Source of the DNA: Natronolimnohabitans innermongolicus JCM 12255
GTDB lineage: Archaea > Halobacteriota > Halobacteria > Halobacteriales > Natrialbaceae
DNA length: 64,000 nt
Assembly (NCBI RefSeq): GCF_000337215.1
Contig: NZ_AOHZ01000041.1
Span: 103,428 to 167,427 of the forward strand
Direction: 5' to 3'
Below are positions 17,541-26,432 of the stretch, one piece after another; position 1 is the first letter of the stretch, and the number at the start of each line of letters is the position of its first letter. The translations under genes were made by a program, and so were the position numbers. The notes beneath the pieces were generated by a model. The model saw nothing but the letters and a program-made list of their open reading frames with translations. It was not told the origin of the DNA and searched no databases.

Positions 17541-18629
17541 CTAGATAACGTCCATCTCACTGAGTCGTTCGGGCAGATACGTGTCAGTCACGAAGTCCAG
17601 ACCGTGAGACGCCAGCGACTGCTGTTCGGACTTCTTCTCGATCTCGAGTTGCAACTCGATCTGTTCCTCCCAGTAGTCGGTCTGGAAGCGGGGGTCCTCG
17701 AGTTCGCTTTCCAGGGCGTTGACGTCCGAGTCGGAGAGGGGATCGGTCGGCAGTTCGTACTCGACGATGTCGGCGGGCTGGATGCCGATGAACTTGGCTT
17801 CCGGCGTCGCGAGATACTCCGAGAGGTGAGCGGACTTGATCGAGCCGTAGGCGACCGAGCCGTAGATGCGGTACGACCACGGGTCGCCGTCCGTAAAGAC
17901 GGTAACGGGCAGGCCGAGTTCGTCGTGGAGACGCTTGGTGATCCGTCTCGTGGCGCGGGCGGGCTGGCCCTTGAGGTGGACGATCAGGGCGTTGTACTCG
18001 TCGTCGAAGCCGTTCTCGACGAGTCGGTCCCGCATCCCACCGGTCTCGACGGCCAGGATGAAGTCGGCGTCCGTATCGAGGAACTCGATCGTGTCGGGGT
18101 TGTTCGGAATCTGGTAGCCGCCTTCGCCGACGTCTTCCTGGCAGTGGATCTCGCGTTCGCCCCGTCGCGTCTGCTCGCGGAGGTGTAACGGCCCCATGAT
18201 CGTCGCGCCCGACTCCTCCGGGCGCATGTGGAAGTCCTCGCGGGTGACTCCCGAAACGATTTCGAGGTCCTCGACCATGCTGTTGGACTCGTCCTGATCG
18301 TTGAACTGGGCCTCGTCGTTGTCCCAGCTCTCCGAGAGGTAGTAGAGTTCACGCAGGGTCGACGAGCGGTCTTCCTCGAGTTGTTCGGCGAGGAAGTCGA
18401 TGGTGTAGACGGCCTTCAGAAGCTTTCGGGCGCCGCGGACGGAGTTGGCCGACCGGGTCGATTCGCGGTCGCCGTAGACCCAGACTTTCTCGTCCTCGTC
18501 GTACTCGATGTTGTTCTTCGTCCGCGTGGGGACGGACATGTGGGGGATCTCGCCCAGTTCGAACTGGTCGTAAAACTGTGCCGCGAGATCGATCAACTGC
18601 TCTCGTGCTTGCTCTTCGTCTGCGCTCAT
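17541..18629 (-). CDS. top6A: DNA topoisomerase VI subunit A
   Basis: 362 aa, the Spo11-like cleavage subunit. The catalytic tyrosine is the second of the YY pair in [10 protein letters not shown] (Tyr97), on the winged-helix 5Y-CAP domain. The Toprim domain follows, with the metal-binding glutamate in ILAVETGGM and the DxD-type acid in [13 protein letters not shown]. With subunit B it forms the A2B2 type IIB enzyme that cuts and passes double strands with two-base overhangs. Its start overlaps the end of top6B by four bases. Confidence 0.97.
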   Translation of the reverse strand: MSADEEQAREQLIDLAAQFYDQFELGEIPHMSVPTRTKNNIEYDEDEKVWVYGDRESTRSANSVRGARKLLKAVYTIDFLAEQLEEDRSSTLRELYYLSESWDNDEAQFNDQDESNSMVEDLEIVSGVTREDFHMRPEESGATIMGPLHLREQTRRGEREIHCQEDVGEGGYQIPNNPDTIEFLDTDADFILAVETGGMRDRLVENGFDDEYNALIVHLKGQPARATRRITKRLHDELGLPVTVFTDGDPWSYRIYGSVAYGSIKSAHLSEYLATPEAKFIGIQPADIVEYELPTDPLSDSDVNALESELEDPRFQTDYWEEQIELQLEIEKKSEQQSLASHGLDFVTDTYLPERLSEMDVI

Positions 18630-21169
18630 TGTTTTACGGTAAGTTTCTCAGTTTCGACGCCCTTGACGTCCAGATCGAAGTCGGCGTCGTCGGCCACTTC
18701 GTACTCGAGCGTCGCGTCTTCGTCACTCGAGACGTCCGGTTCCCACTTGACGAACCACTCGCCGTCCATCTCGACGATCGTCGCGTCGTCGGGGAGGTTC
18801 GTCGGCTCGGCGGTGACGATGTCGGTGATCTCGAGTGATTCGTTCGTACTCGAGTTGTTCTCGACGACGATCGAGACGGCCTGTCCGTCGCCGTTCTGTT
18901 CGACCTCGCGCTCGACGAGGACGTTGTTCATGATGCGGGCGATAGCGTCGTCGATGTCGGGTTCGTCGCGGCCCGTAACCTCGGCGACCTTCGTCGCCAT
19001 CTCGGGGAGGATCTTCCCGAGGACGTTCTGTTTCTTCCGGCGCTGTTGCATCGAGCGACGCTTGTTCAGGTAGCTCTTGAGTTCGCGGGCGGCCTCGCGA
19101 ATCGCGAGTTCGATCTCGTCTTCGATCGCCGGCACGTTCGCGACGGCGTCTTTCGACTCGCTGGTGAAGGGGACGTTCGTCGAGGCGACGTGGATCATGA
19201 TGACGGCCGGCCCCTTCGGCAGGCCGGAGCCGCCGGGCTGGTCGAGGCCGTAGTTGCGCCAGCCGATCGACTTGACGACGTCCGTCGTCGCACACGCGCC
19301 GCGCTGGTAGACCAGCGGGACGCGGTTTGCAAAGCGCATGACGTCGACGCCGCCTTCGGCCTCTAAGTCGCCGCCGTAGGCGATGCCGGCCTCGACGATG
19401 AACGGGTCGCCGCCGTGGACTTCGGCGTCGCGGGTCGCGGAGGCGTAGAAGTCGGCCTCGAACTCCTTTTCTAAGCCGGCCGAGATGAGGTCCGCCGAGA
19501 TGGGCGCGAGACAGCGCGTCGGCGGCGCCATGATATCGGTCGCGCGCATCCCGTCGACGAGTTCGCTCGAGGCGTCGCGGTCGCCGTCGAGTTCGCGGAC
19601 GAGCGGCGGGTCGTCGGGGACGGTCGCCATGACGGACCAGATCGCGTCGACGACGTTCTCGCGGGCGGTGTCGCCGAAGCTGACGTCGTCGTACTCCTCG
19701 GTGAGGTCCGCGGCGCGGTCGACGTGGTCCTCGAGTCGGCCGTGCGTGAGACGATGGCGGACGTTGCCGTCGCCGTCGTCATCGTCGCCTTCGAGTTCGT
19801 CTTCGAACTTCGCCGCGAGCCGCTCGGCGAAGGCGTGGATCACCTCGTCGTCCTTGCGCGTGCTCGTCGCCTCGTCGGCGAGGTCGTAGAGGTCGGCAAC
19901 GAGCCGGGATTCGGCGGGGTCGTCGGCCGCGTCGGCTTCGACGGCGCCGTCCTCGTGGCTCGCGTGTCGCTTCGCTCCCGCTCGCCCGTCCGAGGACTCA
20001 CTTCGTTCGTCCTCGCGGGCGTCGATCAACTCGAGCCAGACCGCGTCGACGGCGTTCTTGCGGACGGTGTCGCCGAAGGTCGTGTCGTGTTCGGCCTCGA
20101 CGTCTTCGGCTGCCGTATCGACTGCCTCGAGCAGTTCGTGGTGGGCGATGCGGTCGGTGTCGGCGACCGCCTCGGCGATGGCCGCGGCGAAGGCGGCCGT
20201 CGCGTCGGCGCCTTTGTTCGACGTGGCGGCAGATACTGCGGCCTCGAGGTCGACGTTCTCGTGGTCGGAGGGCGGGCGCCAGCGCATCTCGCGGCCGTAG
20301 TGGCGGTCGCGGAACTCGTCGATGATCGAATCGGCGGTCTTCTTTCCGACGCGGGTGAACTCCTCCTGGAGGAACCCCGAGACGGTCTGGGAGTCCGTCG
20401 CCGTCAACATCTTCATCACGGTGCCGAGTTCGACGCCGTGGGGATGGGGACGGATCTCCTCGGTCTCCTCGGGGAGCTGGTCGGTCGCACGCTCGAACTT
20501 GAAGTGAGCCGTGGGTTCGCGCAGCTCAAGGCGGGCGTGGGGGTTGACGACCGCGGTGTGTTTGATGTAGTCGTGGAGTTGCTGGCGGGCGCGCATGTTC
20601 GCTTCCATCTCGAGTTCGATGCGCGTGCCGTGCGGGCGGTCCCAGGTAGTGGTCTCGTCGACGCTGATCTCGGGTTCGTTCTCGTCGGTGTCGACGATGA
20701 GTTCGAAGTACTGGGCCTCGCTCGCCCCCTGCGGGCGGCTCGTGATCTTCGCCGGCTTCCCGCTCGTCAGCTGGGAGTAGAGGACGGCCGCGGAGATGCC
20801 GATCCCCTGCTGACCGCGGGACTGTTCGCGCGCGTGGAAGCGAGAGCCGTAGAGCAGTTTCCCGAAGACCTTCGGCAGCGATTCCTTCGTGATCCCGGGA
20901 CCGTTGTCCTCGACGATCAGGCGATAGTAGTCGCCAGCTTCCTGAATCTCGACGTAGATATCCGGGAGAATTCCGGCTTCTTCGGCGGCGTCTAAGGCGT
21001 TGTCGACGGCCTCCTTGACGGCCGTGACGAGGCCTCGAGCGCCGCTGTCGAAACCGAGCATGTGCTTGTTCTTCTCGAAGAACTCGGCGATGGAGATCGC
21101 CTGCTGGTTTTCGGCCAGCTCCTCGGCGATCCCCGGTTCGTCACCGAGTGTCGACTGAAACGACGTCAT
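18626..21169 (-). CDS. top6B: DNA topoisomerase VI subunit B, with large insertion
   Basis: 847 aa, the GHKL ATPase subunit. Motifs: [10 protein letters not shown] (53-62, Mg-binding Asn), VEDNGPGI (87-94) and [11 protein letters not shown] near 119-129. The transducer region with the switch lysine follows in the C-terminal third (residues about 670-690, RGAC...[14 protein letters not shown]). Crenarchaeal TopVI-B is about 530 aa; here roughly residues 305-525 are an acidic insertion containing a duplicated segment ([14 protein letters not shown] at 365-378 and [14 protein letters not shown] at 498-511). It is transcribed ahead of top6A. A TTTTAG TATA-like box lies about 35 bases upstream of its ATG. 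Confidence 0.95.
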   Translation of the reverse strand: MTSFQSTLGDEPGIAEELAENQQAISIAEFFEKNKHMLGFDSGARGLVTAVKEAVDNALDAAEEAGILPDIYVEIQEAGDYYRLIVEDNGPGITKESLPKVFGKLLYGSRFHAREQSRGQQGIGISAAVLYSQLTSGKPAKITSRPQGASEAQYFELIVDTDENEPEISVDETTTWDRPHGTRIELEMEANMRARQQLHDYIKHTAVVNPHARLELREPTAHFKFERATDQLPEETEEIRPHPHGVELGTVMKMLTATDSQTVSGFLQEEFTRVGKKTADSIIDEFRDRHYGREMRWRPPSDHENVDLEAAVSAATSNKGADATAAFAAAIAEAVADTDRIAHHELLEAVDTAAEDVEAEHDTTFGDTVRKNAVDAVWLELIDAREDERSESSDGRAGAKRHASHEDGAVEADAADDPAESRLVADLYDLADEATSTRKDDEVIHAFAERLAAKFEDELEGDDDDGDGNVRHRLTHGRLEDHVDRAADLTEEYDDVSFGDTARENVVDAIWSVMATVPDDPPLVRELDGDRDASSELVDGMRATDIMAPPTRCLAPISADLISAGLEKEFEADFYASATRDAEVHGGDPFIVEAGIAYGGDLEAEGGVDVMRFANRVPLVYQRGACATTDVVKSIGWRNYGLDQPGGSGLPKGPAVIMIHVASTNVPFTSESKDAVANVPAIEDEIELAIREAARELKSYLNKRRSMQQRRKKQNVLGKILPEMATKVAEVTGRDEPDIDDAIARIMNNVLVEREVEQNGDGQAVSIVVENNSSTNESLEITDIVTAEPTNLPDDATIVEMDGEWFVKWEPDVSSDEDATLEYEVADDADFDLDVKGVETEKLTVKQ

Positions 21170-21483
21170 TGTCCCCCCATACTAACGGCGGGGCTAAAAG
21201 GTGTACGCTACCGCAGTGAAAGTGGACTCCGCTCGAGACGGTTCGCCGTCTGCCACTACTGACGAACGCACGCGCGGCCGTACCGTCGGAAAATCGCCAC
21301 ACGAGGCCGTGTGGGATCCCTCACCGCCATCCCGGAGGTGTAATATCGCTATCCAATTGCTATTTCCACACTTGATCGAGCTACATAGTTAGAAATTTAG
21401 CATATTAACTGTGGAATTAGCAGAGTTCCGAGACAGCAGTGGGAAAAAGCCAAATTATTGGAGTTCATCTGCGAAAGGGAGTG

Positions 21484-21966
21484 ATGGATCTCGACGAGAC
21501 GAACAAGGCCGTACTGTATCTCCTCCAGGAGGACGCGCGACGGATCACCACGCAGGAGATGGCCGACCAGATCGGCGTCTCGGCAAGCACGGTCCGAAAC
21601 CGGATCGAGGAACTCGAGGAAAACGGAATCATCCGCGGCTACCATCCCGACGTGGACTACGACAAGGCGGGACTACAACTGCACGTGCTGTTTATCTGTT
21701 CCGCGCCGAACCCGGAGCGCGAGCGACTCGCCAACGAGGCCCGCGAGGTCAGCGGCGTCGTCACGATCCAGGAGGTACTCAACGGGAAAGACAACGTCCA
21801 GATCGAGGCCGTCGGAACCGACACCGACGATATCGCGCGGGTTAGCGACGAACTGAGCGCTCTCGGATTCGACGTCGTCAACTCGAAGATTCTGAAGAGC
21901 TTCCACAAACAGCCGTTCGACCACTTCGGAAAGCACCTCGTCGACGACGGTGGCGGCGATGAGTGA
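21484..21966 (+). CDS. Lrp/AsnC family transcriptional regulator
   Basis: 160 aa from MDLDETNKAVLYLLQED. The winged HTH is at about 1-55 (ITTQEMADQIGVSASTVRNRIEEL split here). The effector domain follows (LHVLFICSAPNPERERL, GVVTIQEVLNGKDNVQIEAVG). Its C-terminal tail ending FGKHLVDDGGGDE is longer than usual. The upstream GTG at 21481 is a minor alternative. The stop overlaps the start of the HalOD1-domain gene by eight bases, so the two are probably one operon. Confidence 0.9.
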   Translation: MDLDETNKAVLYLLQEDARRITTQEMADQIGVSASTVRNRIEELEENGIIRGYHPDVDYDKAGLQLHVLFICSAPNPERERLANEAREVSGVVTIQEVLNGKDNVQIEAVGTDTDDIARVSDELSALGFDVVNSKILKSFHKQPFDHFGKHLVDDGGGDE

Positions 21967-22288
21967 CCGAATTGGGACGATCGAGTTCGATGCCAACCGC
22001 AGACGGTATCGGGTGCAGTACGATCCGGACGCCCTGGCACCGAGCGCCGCCGTCGTCGAGGTTCTCCAGACGATTTTCGACGACGAACGGGCGGACGAAC
22101 CGCTCTACGACGTCGTCGATCCGGACGCGCTCGACCGACTCCTCGAGCCCCACCCGCGGCGCGACCGCAACGGCCACCGTTCGGTTTCGTTTCCGGTCCA
22201 CGGTGCGGTGGTGACCGTGACGAGCGACGGGCGACTAACGATTCAATCGAACGCCGATGCCGAGTGCGGGTCGAACTCGGGCCCGTGA
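21959..22288 (+). CDS. HalOD1 output-domain protein
   Basis: 109 aa from MSDRIGTIEFDANRRR. The HalOD1 fold is recognisable from APSAAVVEVLQTIF, EPLYDVVDPDALDRLLEPH and a final strand pair VSFPVHGAVVTVTSDGRLTI. HalOD1 is a small haloarchaeal domain found alone or attached to signalling modules; its biochemical role is unestablished. Translation is coupled to the Lrp-like gene by an eight-base overlap, which suggests a joint sensory role. Confidence 0.85.
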   Translation: MSDRIGTIEFDANRRRYRVQYDPDALAPSAAVVEVLQTIFDDERADEPLYDVVDPDALDRLLEPHPRRDRNGHRSVSFPVHGAVVTVTSDGRLTIQSNADAECGSNSGP

Positions 22289-22296
22289 GCGCCGTC

Positions 22297-22377
22297 ATAC
22301 GGTTTACTGTAAGTCAGTTCCGGCGCAACAGCGACCCGCATGGCGGTTGCGCCGGTAAATCGTTAAGTAATCCGTAT
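22297..22377. repeat. Palindromic intergenic repeat, family A copy 2
   Basis: An 81-bp relative of the elements at 7685 and 52504, bounded by ATACGGTTTACTGT and AAGTAATCCGTAT. The stem arms CCGGCGCAAC and GTTGCGCCGG are perfectly complementary here. It fills the whole gap between two convergent genes (ending 22288 and 22377). This placement suits a bidirectional terminator as well as a mobile palindrome. Confidence 0.85.
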
Positions 22378-23378
22378 CACTCCTCGATAGGCGGCCAGTG
22401 CCACGCGTCGGCGCGCACGACACCGAGCAGCTTTCGCCGTCGTTCCGAACGGGTGGCAAGCGCCTCGGCGAACTCCTCGTCGGCGACGGTCGGGATCTCG
22501 TCCTCGCGAACGTGCGCTAACTCCGGCGCCGGCGGCACCTCGTCGGCGGGGTCGATAAACGCCGTCTCGAGCGTATCGAGGTAGCTATCGACGCTCGAGC
22601 GGGCGTCTTCGATCTGGGTTGGGTTTGGCTGTGCGTCCTCCGAAACCCCGTGGCGGAAGATCGTCAGCGCCTCGTCGAAGATGGGAACGGCTATCGCCGA
22701 CGCTCGCGAGGCCCGTTCGCTGTGGTAGTAGTGGAGGATCGGGTAGGCCTTGTGCTGGTCGGCCAGCAGCGAGAGCCGGTCGGCCAGCGAGTTCATCGGG
22801 AGATCGATTCCGCGGAATTCCTCGTCGTCGCCGGCCCAGCTCGCGCGGACGAACGCTTCGCTTCGCTCGCCGAGTCCGGTGACGTCGCTCGCGAACGATC
22901 GCTTCTCGGAGACCGCGCCGAGGACGGTGAGGACGTAGGAGACGCCGAGCGTCACGAACGCCATTCCCGTCGCCGTCGTGAACGAGCTGGCGATCTCCCA
23001 GGTTCCGGTCGTCGGCGAGTAGTCGCCGTTCCCGTTGGTGAACATCGTGTAGGCGACGTAGTAGAACCGACCCGACCAGTCGGCGGGCTCGCCGGTCTGG
23101 GGGCTGATCAGGGCGGTTTGGCCGCCCGCGAACAGCAGCGTCCAGCCGAGCCACAGCAGCGCGATCCACATCGCGAGCGTGAGCGTGAGGATAAGCGGGC
23201 CCGCAGTGCTCAGCGTCCGTCGATCGCTGCTTACGGCCCGCAGCCCGCGCCACGTCACGGTCGTCAATCGCCCCGAGAGCGGTCCGGAGCCGCCGTCGAC
23301 CCACAGCGTCGTCCAGAGGATGTCGACGATGACCGCGACGAGCACGACGATTCCGGCGACCAGATACAGCGGTTGCAT
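22377..23378 (-). CDS. Ion channel-like membrane protein (two-TM K+ channel type)
   Basis: 333 aa. Four hydrophobic segments lie in the N-terminal 160 residues: about 5-25, 62-84, a pore helix at 105-116, and 132-152. The pore loop reads TNGNGDYSP (114-122) where K+ channels have T-V-G-Y-G-D, so the G-x-G-D frame is kept but the filter is unusual. The C-terminal 170 residues are a cytosolic helical region with no RCK/TrkA fold visible. It is similar in layout to haloarchaeal proteins annotated as potassium channel family (Ion_trans_2). Selectivity is uncertain. Confidence 0.8.
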   Translation of the reverse strand: MQPLYLVAGIVVLVAVIVDILWTTLWVDGGSGPLSGRLTTVTWRGLRAVSSDRRTLSTAGPLILTLTLAMWIALLWLGWTLLFAGGQTALISPQTGEPADWSGRFYYVAYTMFTNGNGDYSPTTGTWEIASSFTTATGMAFVTLGVSYVLTVLGAVSEKRSFASDVTGLGERSEAFVRASWAGDDEEFRGIDLPMNSLADRLSLLADQHKAYPILHYYHSERASRASAIAVPIFDEALTIFRHGVSEDAQPNPTQIEDARSSVDSYLDTLETAFIDPADEVPPAPELAHVREDEIPTVADEEFAEALATRSERRRKLLGVVRADAWHWPPIEE

Positions 23379-23508
23379 TGCGTTCGGCTACGCCGCCGAG
23401 CCCCGTCAACGACGACCCGGTCACTGACACGGATTTTTGAGGGCGCAGGGGTCCGACCGGCGCCCTTTTAGTCGTGGCTCTCGTTTCGACGACGTTCACA
23501 GGTCCCTC

Positions 23509-25455
23509 ATGAGCAACACTGCCCCCACTCCCCCCACTGACGTACTCGGCCTCGAAAGCCCCATCGAGGCCCTCCAGTCGAGCGACGAGTTCCGCGGTCC
23601 CGTCGAACAACTCGATGGCAACCACTGCAACGATCACTTCGCGCTCCTCTACGAGGACGAGGCCGAACAGTTCGCCGCCGCAGTTCCGTTCGTTCGACAG
23701 GGACTCGAACGCGGCGAACAGTGTCTGTACGTCGTCGCCGAGAACGCGCGCACCGACGTCGAGACCGCGATGCGCGAGGGTGGCATCGACGTCGACGCGG
23801 CACTCGAGACGGGCGCGCTCGCGTTCGCGACCATCGACGAGACGTACCTTTCGAACGGGACGTTCGACGCCGACGGGATGATGGAGTACTACGAGGCGGC
23901 CGTCAACGAGGCGGCGGCGGAGTTCGGCGCGTTTCGGCTGGCCGCCGAGATGTCGTGGATCCTCGAGGGGGACGTCACGACCGAGGAGTGTATGCGCTAC
24001 GAAAGCAAGGTCAACGAACTGTTCGACGAGGAAGACGCCATCGCGCTCTGTCAGTACGACCTGACGGCCTTTTCGGCGGAGACGATCTGCGACGTCGTCC
24101 GGGTGCATCCGCACCTCATCTACGACTCCACAGTCTGTCACAACTTCTACTATATCCCGCCGGAGGAGTTTTGCGGACCGGAGCGACCGGCGCGCGAACT
24201 CGAGCGGATGCTCGGAACGCTACTCGGGCGGACGGAAGCGAAGACCGAACTCCGCGAACAGGAGCGGTTCCTGCAGCAACAAACCGAAATTACGTCGGAT
24301 CCGAACCGGCCGTTCGAGGAGAAACTGCAGGCGCTGTTCGACCTCGGGAGCGACCGCTTTGGACTCGAGCTCGGGGCCATCGCCCGGGTCGACCCCGATT
24401 CGGACCGGTTCGAAATCGAGTATGCGAGCGACGACCACGACCGCTTCGAACCCGGCGTTGCGCTCCCGCTGTCGGAGACCTACTGCGCGGCGACGGTCGA
24501 GCGACGGAGCGACACCGCGAGCCTGACGGATCCGATCGACGCGGGCTACGAACACGTCACCGTTCACCGGAACTTCGGTCTCGAGGCCTATCTCGGCACC
24601 CACGTCGAGGTCGAGGGCGGCGCCGACCGGACGTTCTTCTTCGCGAGCGCCGAGCCGCGGAACCGAGGCTTCTCGGACGACGAGCACACCTTCCTCCGCC
24701 TGCTGGGCCAGTGGGTCCGCTACGAACTCGAACAACACCGCCGCGAACGCGACCTCGAGCGAACGATCGATCGGCTCGAGGACTCGAACGAACGACTCGA
24801 GCGGTTCGCGTACGCCGCCAGTCACGACCTCCAGGAACCCCTTCGAATGGTGTCGACGTACCTGCAGTTAGTCGACGGCCGCACGCGCGGAACCCTCGAC
24901 GAGGAGACCCGCGAGTTCCTCGCGTTCGCCGTCGACGGCGCCGAACGGATGCGCGAAATGATCGACGCGCTGCTCGCGTACTCCCGCGTCGAGACGCGCG
25001 GAACGCCCTTCGAGACGGTCGATCTGAACGACGTCCTCGACGAGGTCCTCGAGGATCTCACCTTTCGAATCGAGGAGAGCGACGCCGAGATTATCGTCGA
25101 ATCACTGCCCCAGGTCGAGGGAGACAGGAGCCAACTTCGACAGGTGTTTCAGAACCTGCTCGACAACGCGATCGAATACTGCGGCGACGAGCCGCCGCAG
25201 GTGACCGTCCGCGCCGAATCGAACGGCGACGTGTGCACTATCGAGGTTCACGATCGCGGAATCGGGATCGCTCCCGAGAACACGGGTCGCGTGTTCGAAG
25301 TATTCGAACGGCTACACGACCGCACGGAGTACGACGGGACGGGAATCGGTCTCGCGCTCTGTCAGCGGATCGTCGAACGCCACGACGGTCGCATCTGGGT
25401 CGACGCCGAACTCGGCGAGGGGGCGACGTTTTCGCTCTCGCTTCCGGCGGCGTGA
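23509..25455 (+). CDS. MEDS-GAF histidine kinase
   Basis: 648 aa. Residues about 35-215 form a MEDS domain (HFALLYEDEAEQFAAAVPF, LAAEMSWILEG, VCHNFYYIPPEEF), a module shared with DcmR-type sensors of one-carbon/halogenated compounds. About 275-415 is a GAF domain. HisKA follows with the phospho-His in YAASHDLQEPLRM, then HATPase_c with N box NLLDNAIEYC and G boxes DRGIGI and YDGTGIGLALC. It has no membrane helix, so it is a cytosolic sensor. No receiver is fused or adjacent in an operon; the pseudo-receiver at 25898 and the receiver at 3827 are candidates. The ATG at 23509 was chosen over 23437. Confidence 0.9.
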   Translation: MSNTAPTPPTDVLGLESPIEALQSSDEFRGPVEQLDGNHCNDHFALLYEDEAEQFAAAVPFVRQGLERGEQCLYVVAENARTDVETAMREGGIDVDAALETGALAFATIDETYLSNGTFDADGMMEYYEAAVNEAAAEFGAFRLAAEMSWILEGDVTTEECMRYESKVNELFDEEDAIALCQYDLTAFSAETICDVVRVHPHLIYDSTVCHNFYYIPPEEFCGPERPARELERMLGTLLGRTEAKTELREQERFLQQQTEITSDPNRPFEEKLQALFDLGSDRFGLELGAIARVDPDSDRFEIEYASDDHDRFEPGVALPLSETYCAATVERRSDTASLTDPIDAGYEHVTVHRNFGLEAYLGTHVEVEGGADRTFFFASAEPRNRGFSDDEHTFLRLLGQWVRYELEQHRRERDLERTIDRLEDSNERLERFAYAASHDLQEPLRMVSTYLQLVDGRTRGTLDEETREFLAFAVDGAERMREMIDALLAYSRVETRGTPFETVDLNDVLDEVLEDLTFRIEESDAEIIVESLPQVEGDRSQLRQVFQNLLDNAIEYCGDEPPQVTVRAESNGDVCTIEVHDRGIGIAPENTGRVFEVFERLHDRTEYDGTGIGLALCQRIVERHDGRIWVDAELGEGATFSLSLPAA

Positions 25456-25736
25456 CCGTCGGTTCTGACAGGCCGAACGAACCGCCGTGTGCCACCGATT
25501 CGACCGTGAATTCGGGACAGTCGTTCCGGGAGATCGGAACGGTGGCCCACTCCTGGTTCGGTTTTAACCACCCCGCCCGATGTGTCCTCGAGGTAGCCTC
25601 GAACGAGTGAAACGTTACTTCGACTTTAGAAACGGCTAACCGAGTATCAATCAGACGAGTAACCGAATTATAAATGCCAGTTTGCTTTTCGATCATATCC
25701 CGACCGATTCATATACGATCACCACCTGGGGTCGAT
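25456..25736. other. Intergenic, no gene seen
   Basis: About 280 bases after the kinase gene, becoming AT-rich at 25615-25700 (including CGAATTATAAATGCC, a good TATA-like element at about 25667-25675). This could be the promoter for the small frame and pseudo-receiver gene that follow. Confidence 0.4.
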
Positions 25737-25901
25737 ATGGCGAGCGACCGAGTACGCGCACAGTCGGTTCCAGATGGGATGCCGGTTCCGTTCGATTCGA
25801 CGGACAAGGTAAGCCCAACAGAGACGACCCCCGCAGTCACGGCGTCGAATGCTACAGGCAGCTGGTTGGATGCACCACGTAAACCCACGCGGTTCCGATG
25901 A
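25737..25901 (+). CDS. Small hypothetical frame coupled to pseudo-receiver
   Basis: 54 aa beginning MASDRVRAQSVPDGMPVP. I recognise no domain. Support is positional only: its stop overlaps the start of the following receiver-like gene (ATGA), and a TATA-like element sits about 65 bases upstream. It may be a real leader-type peptide, a translational coupler or a chance frame. Confidence 0.3.
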   Translation: MASDRVRAQSVPDGMPVPFDSTDKVSPTETTPAVTASNATGSWLDAPRKPTRFR

Positions 25902-26368
25902 CACGCTCGTTCAGCAACCGCGACCGAAGCCAGAGTCGAGACGAACGGGTCGACGTCCTCTTTGGGGCTCCGGACGACGACTACGCGCGACCGTTTACCG
26001 ACGCACTCGAGGCGGCGGATACCTCGGCTCGAGTGACCGTCTCCAACGACAGCGAGGCGGTACTCGAGGCGATCGCTGGGGACATCGATGCGAACGAACA
26101 TCCGCGACCAGACGTCGTCGTCGTCGATCTCGAACTCTTTCGTCCGGACAGCCTCGAGCGGCTCGCGGAGTGCAGAGCTCGCCCTGAGAACCGACACGTT
26201 CCGCTTCTCGTAATCGCGGACGGGGACGAAACCGACGTCGCTCGATCGTACGAATTCGGCGCGAACGCCTACGTGGAGAAGCCAGAGGAGCCAGCCGAGT
26301 TCGCCAGTTTCGCTCGATCGTTCGGCGATTTCTGGCTCTCGACCGTTCAGCTGCCAACCAGGGACTGA
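25898..26368 (+). CDS. Degenerate receiver-domain protein
   Basis: 156 aa. It folds like a receiver: the phosphoacceptor-type Asp77 (VVVVDLEL) and Lys128 (YVEKPEEP) are kept. The acidic pair is replaced by Ala-Pro in LFGAPDDDY and the Thr/Ser position is Ala (LVIADGD), so ordinary phosphorylation is doubtful. Its tail FGDFWLSTVQLP matches the C-terminus of the canonical receiver at 3827-4285, marking both as one subfamily. It could act as a phosphorylation-independent binding partner. Confidence 0.82.
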   Translation: MTRSFSNRDRSQSRDERVDVLFGAPDDDYARPFTDALEAADTSARVTVSNDSEAVLEAIAGDIDANEHPRPDVVVVDLELFRPDSLERLAECRARPENRHVPLLVIADGDETDVARSYEFGANAYVEKPEEPAEFASFARSFGDFWLSTVQLPTRD

Positions 26369-26432
26369 AACGGCGGAAACAGCCGGAAACAGGCGGTGAC
26401 TCGGCGTCGGAACCGAAACTCCCGGACCGTCG

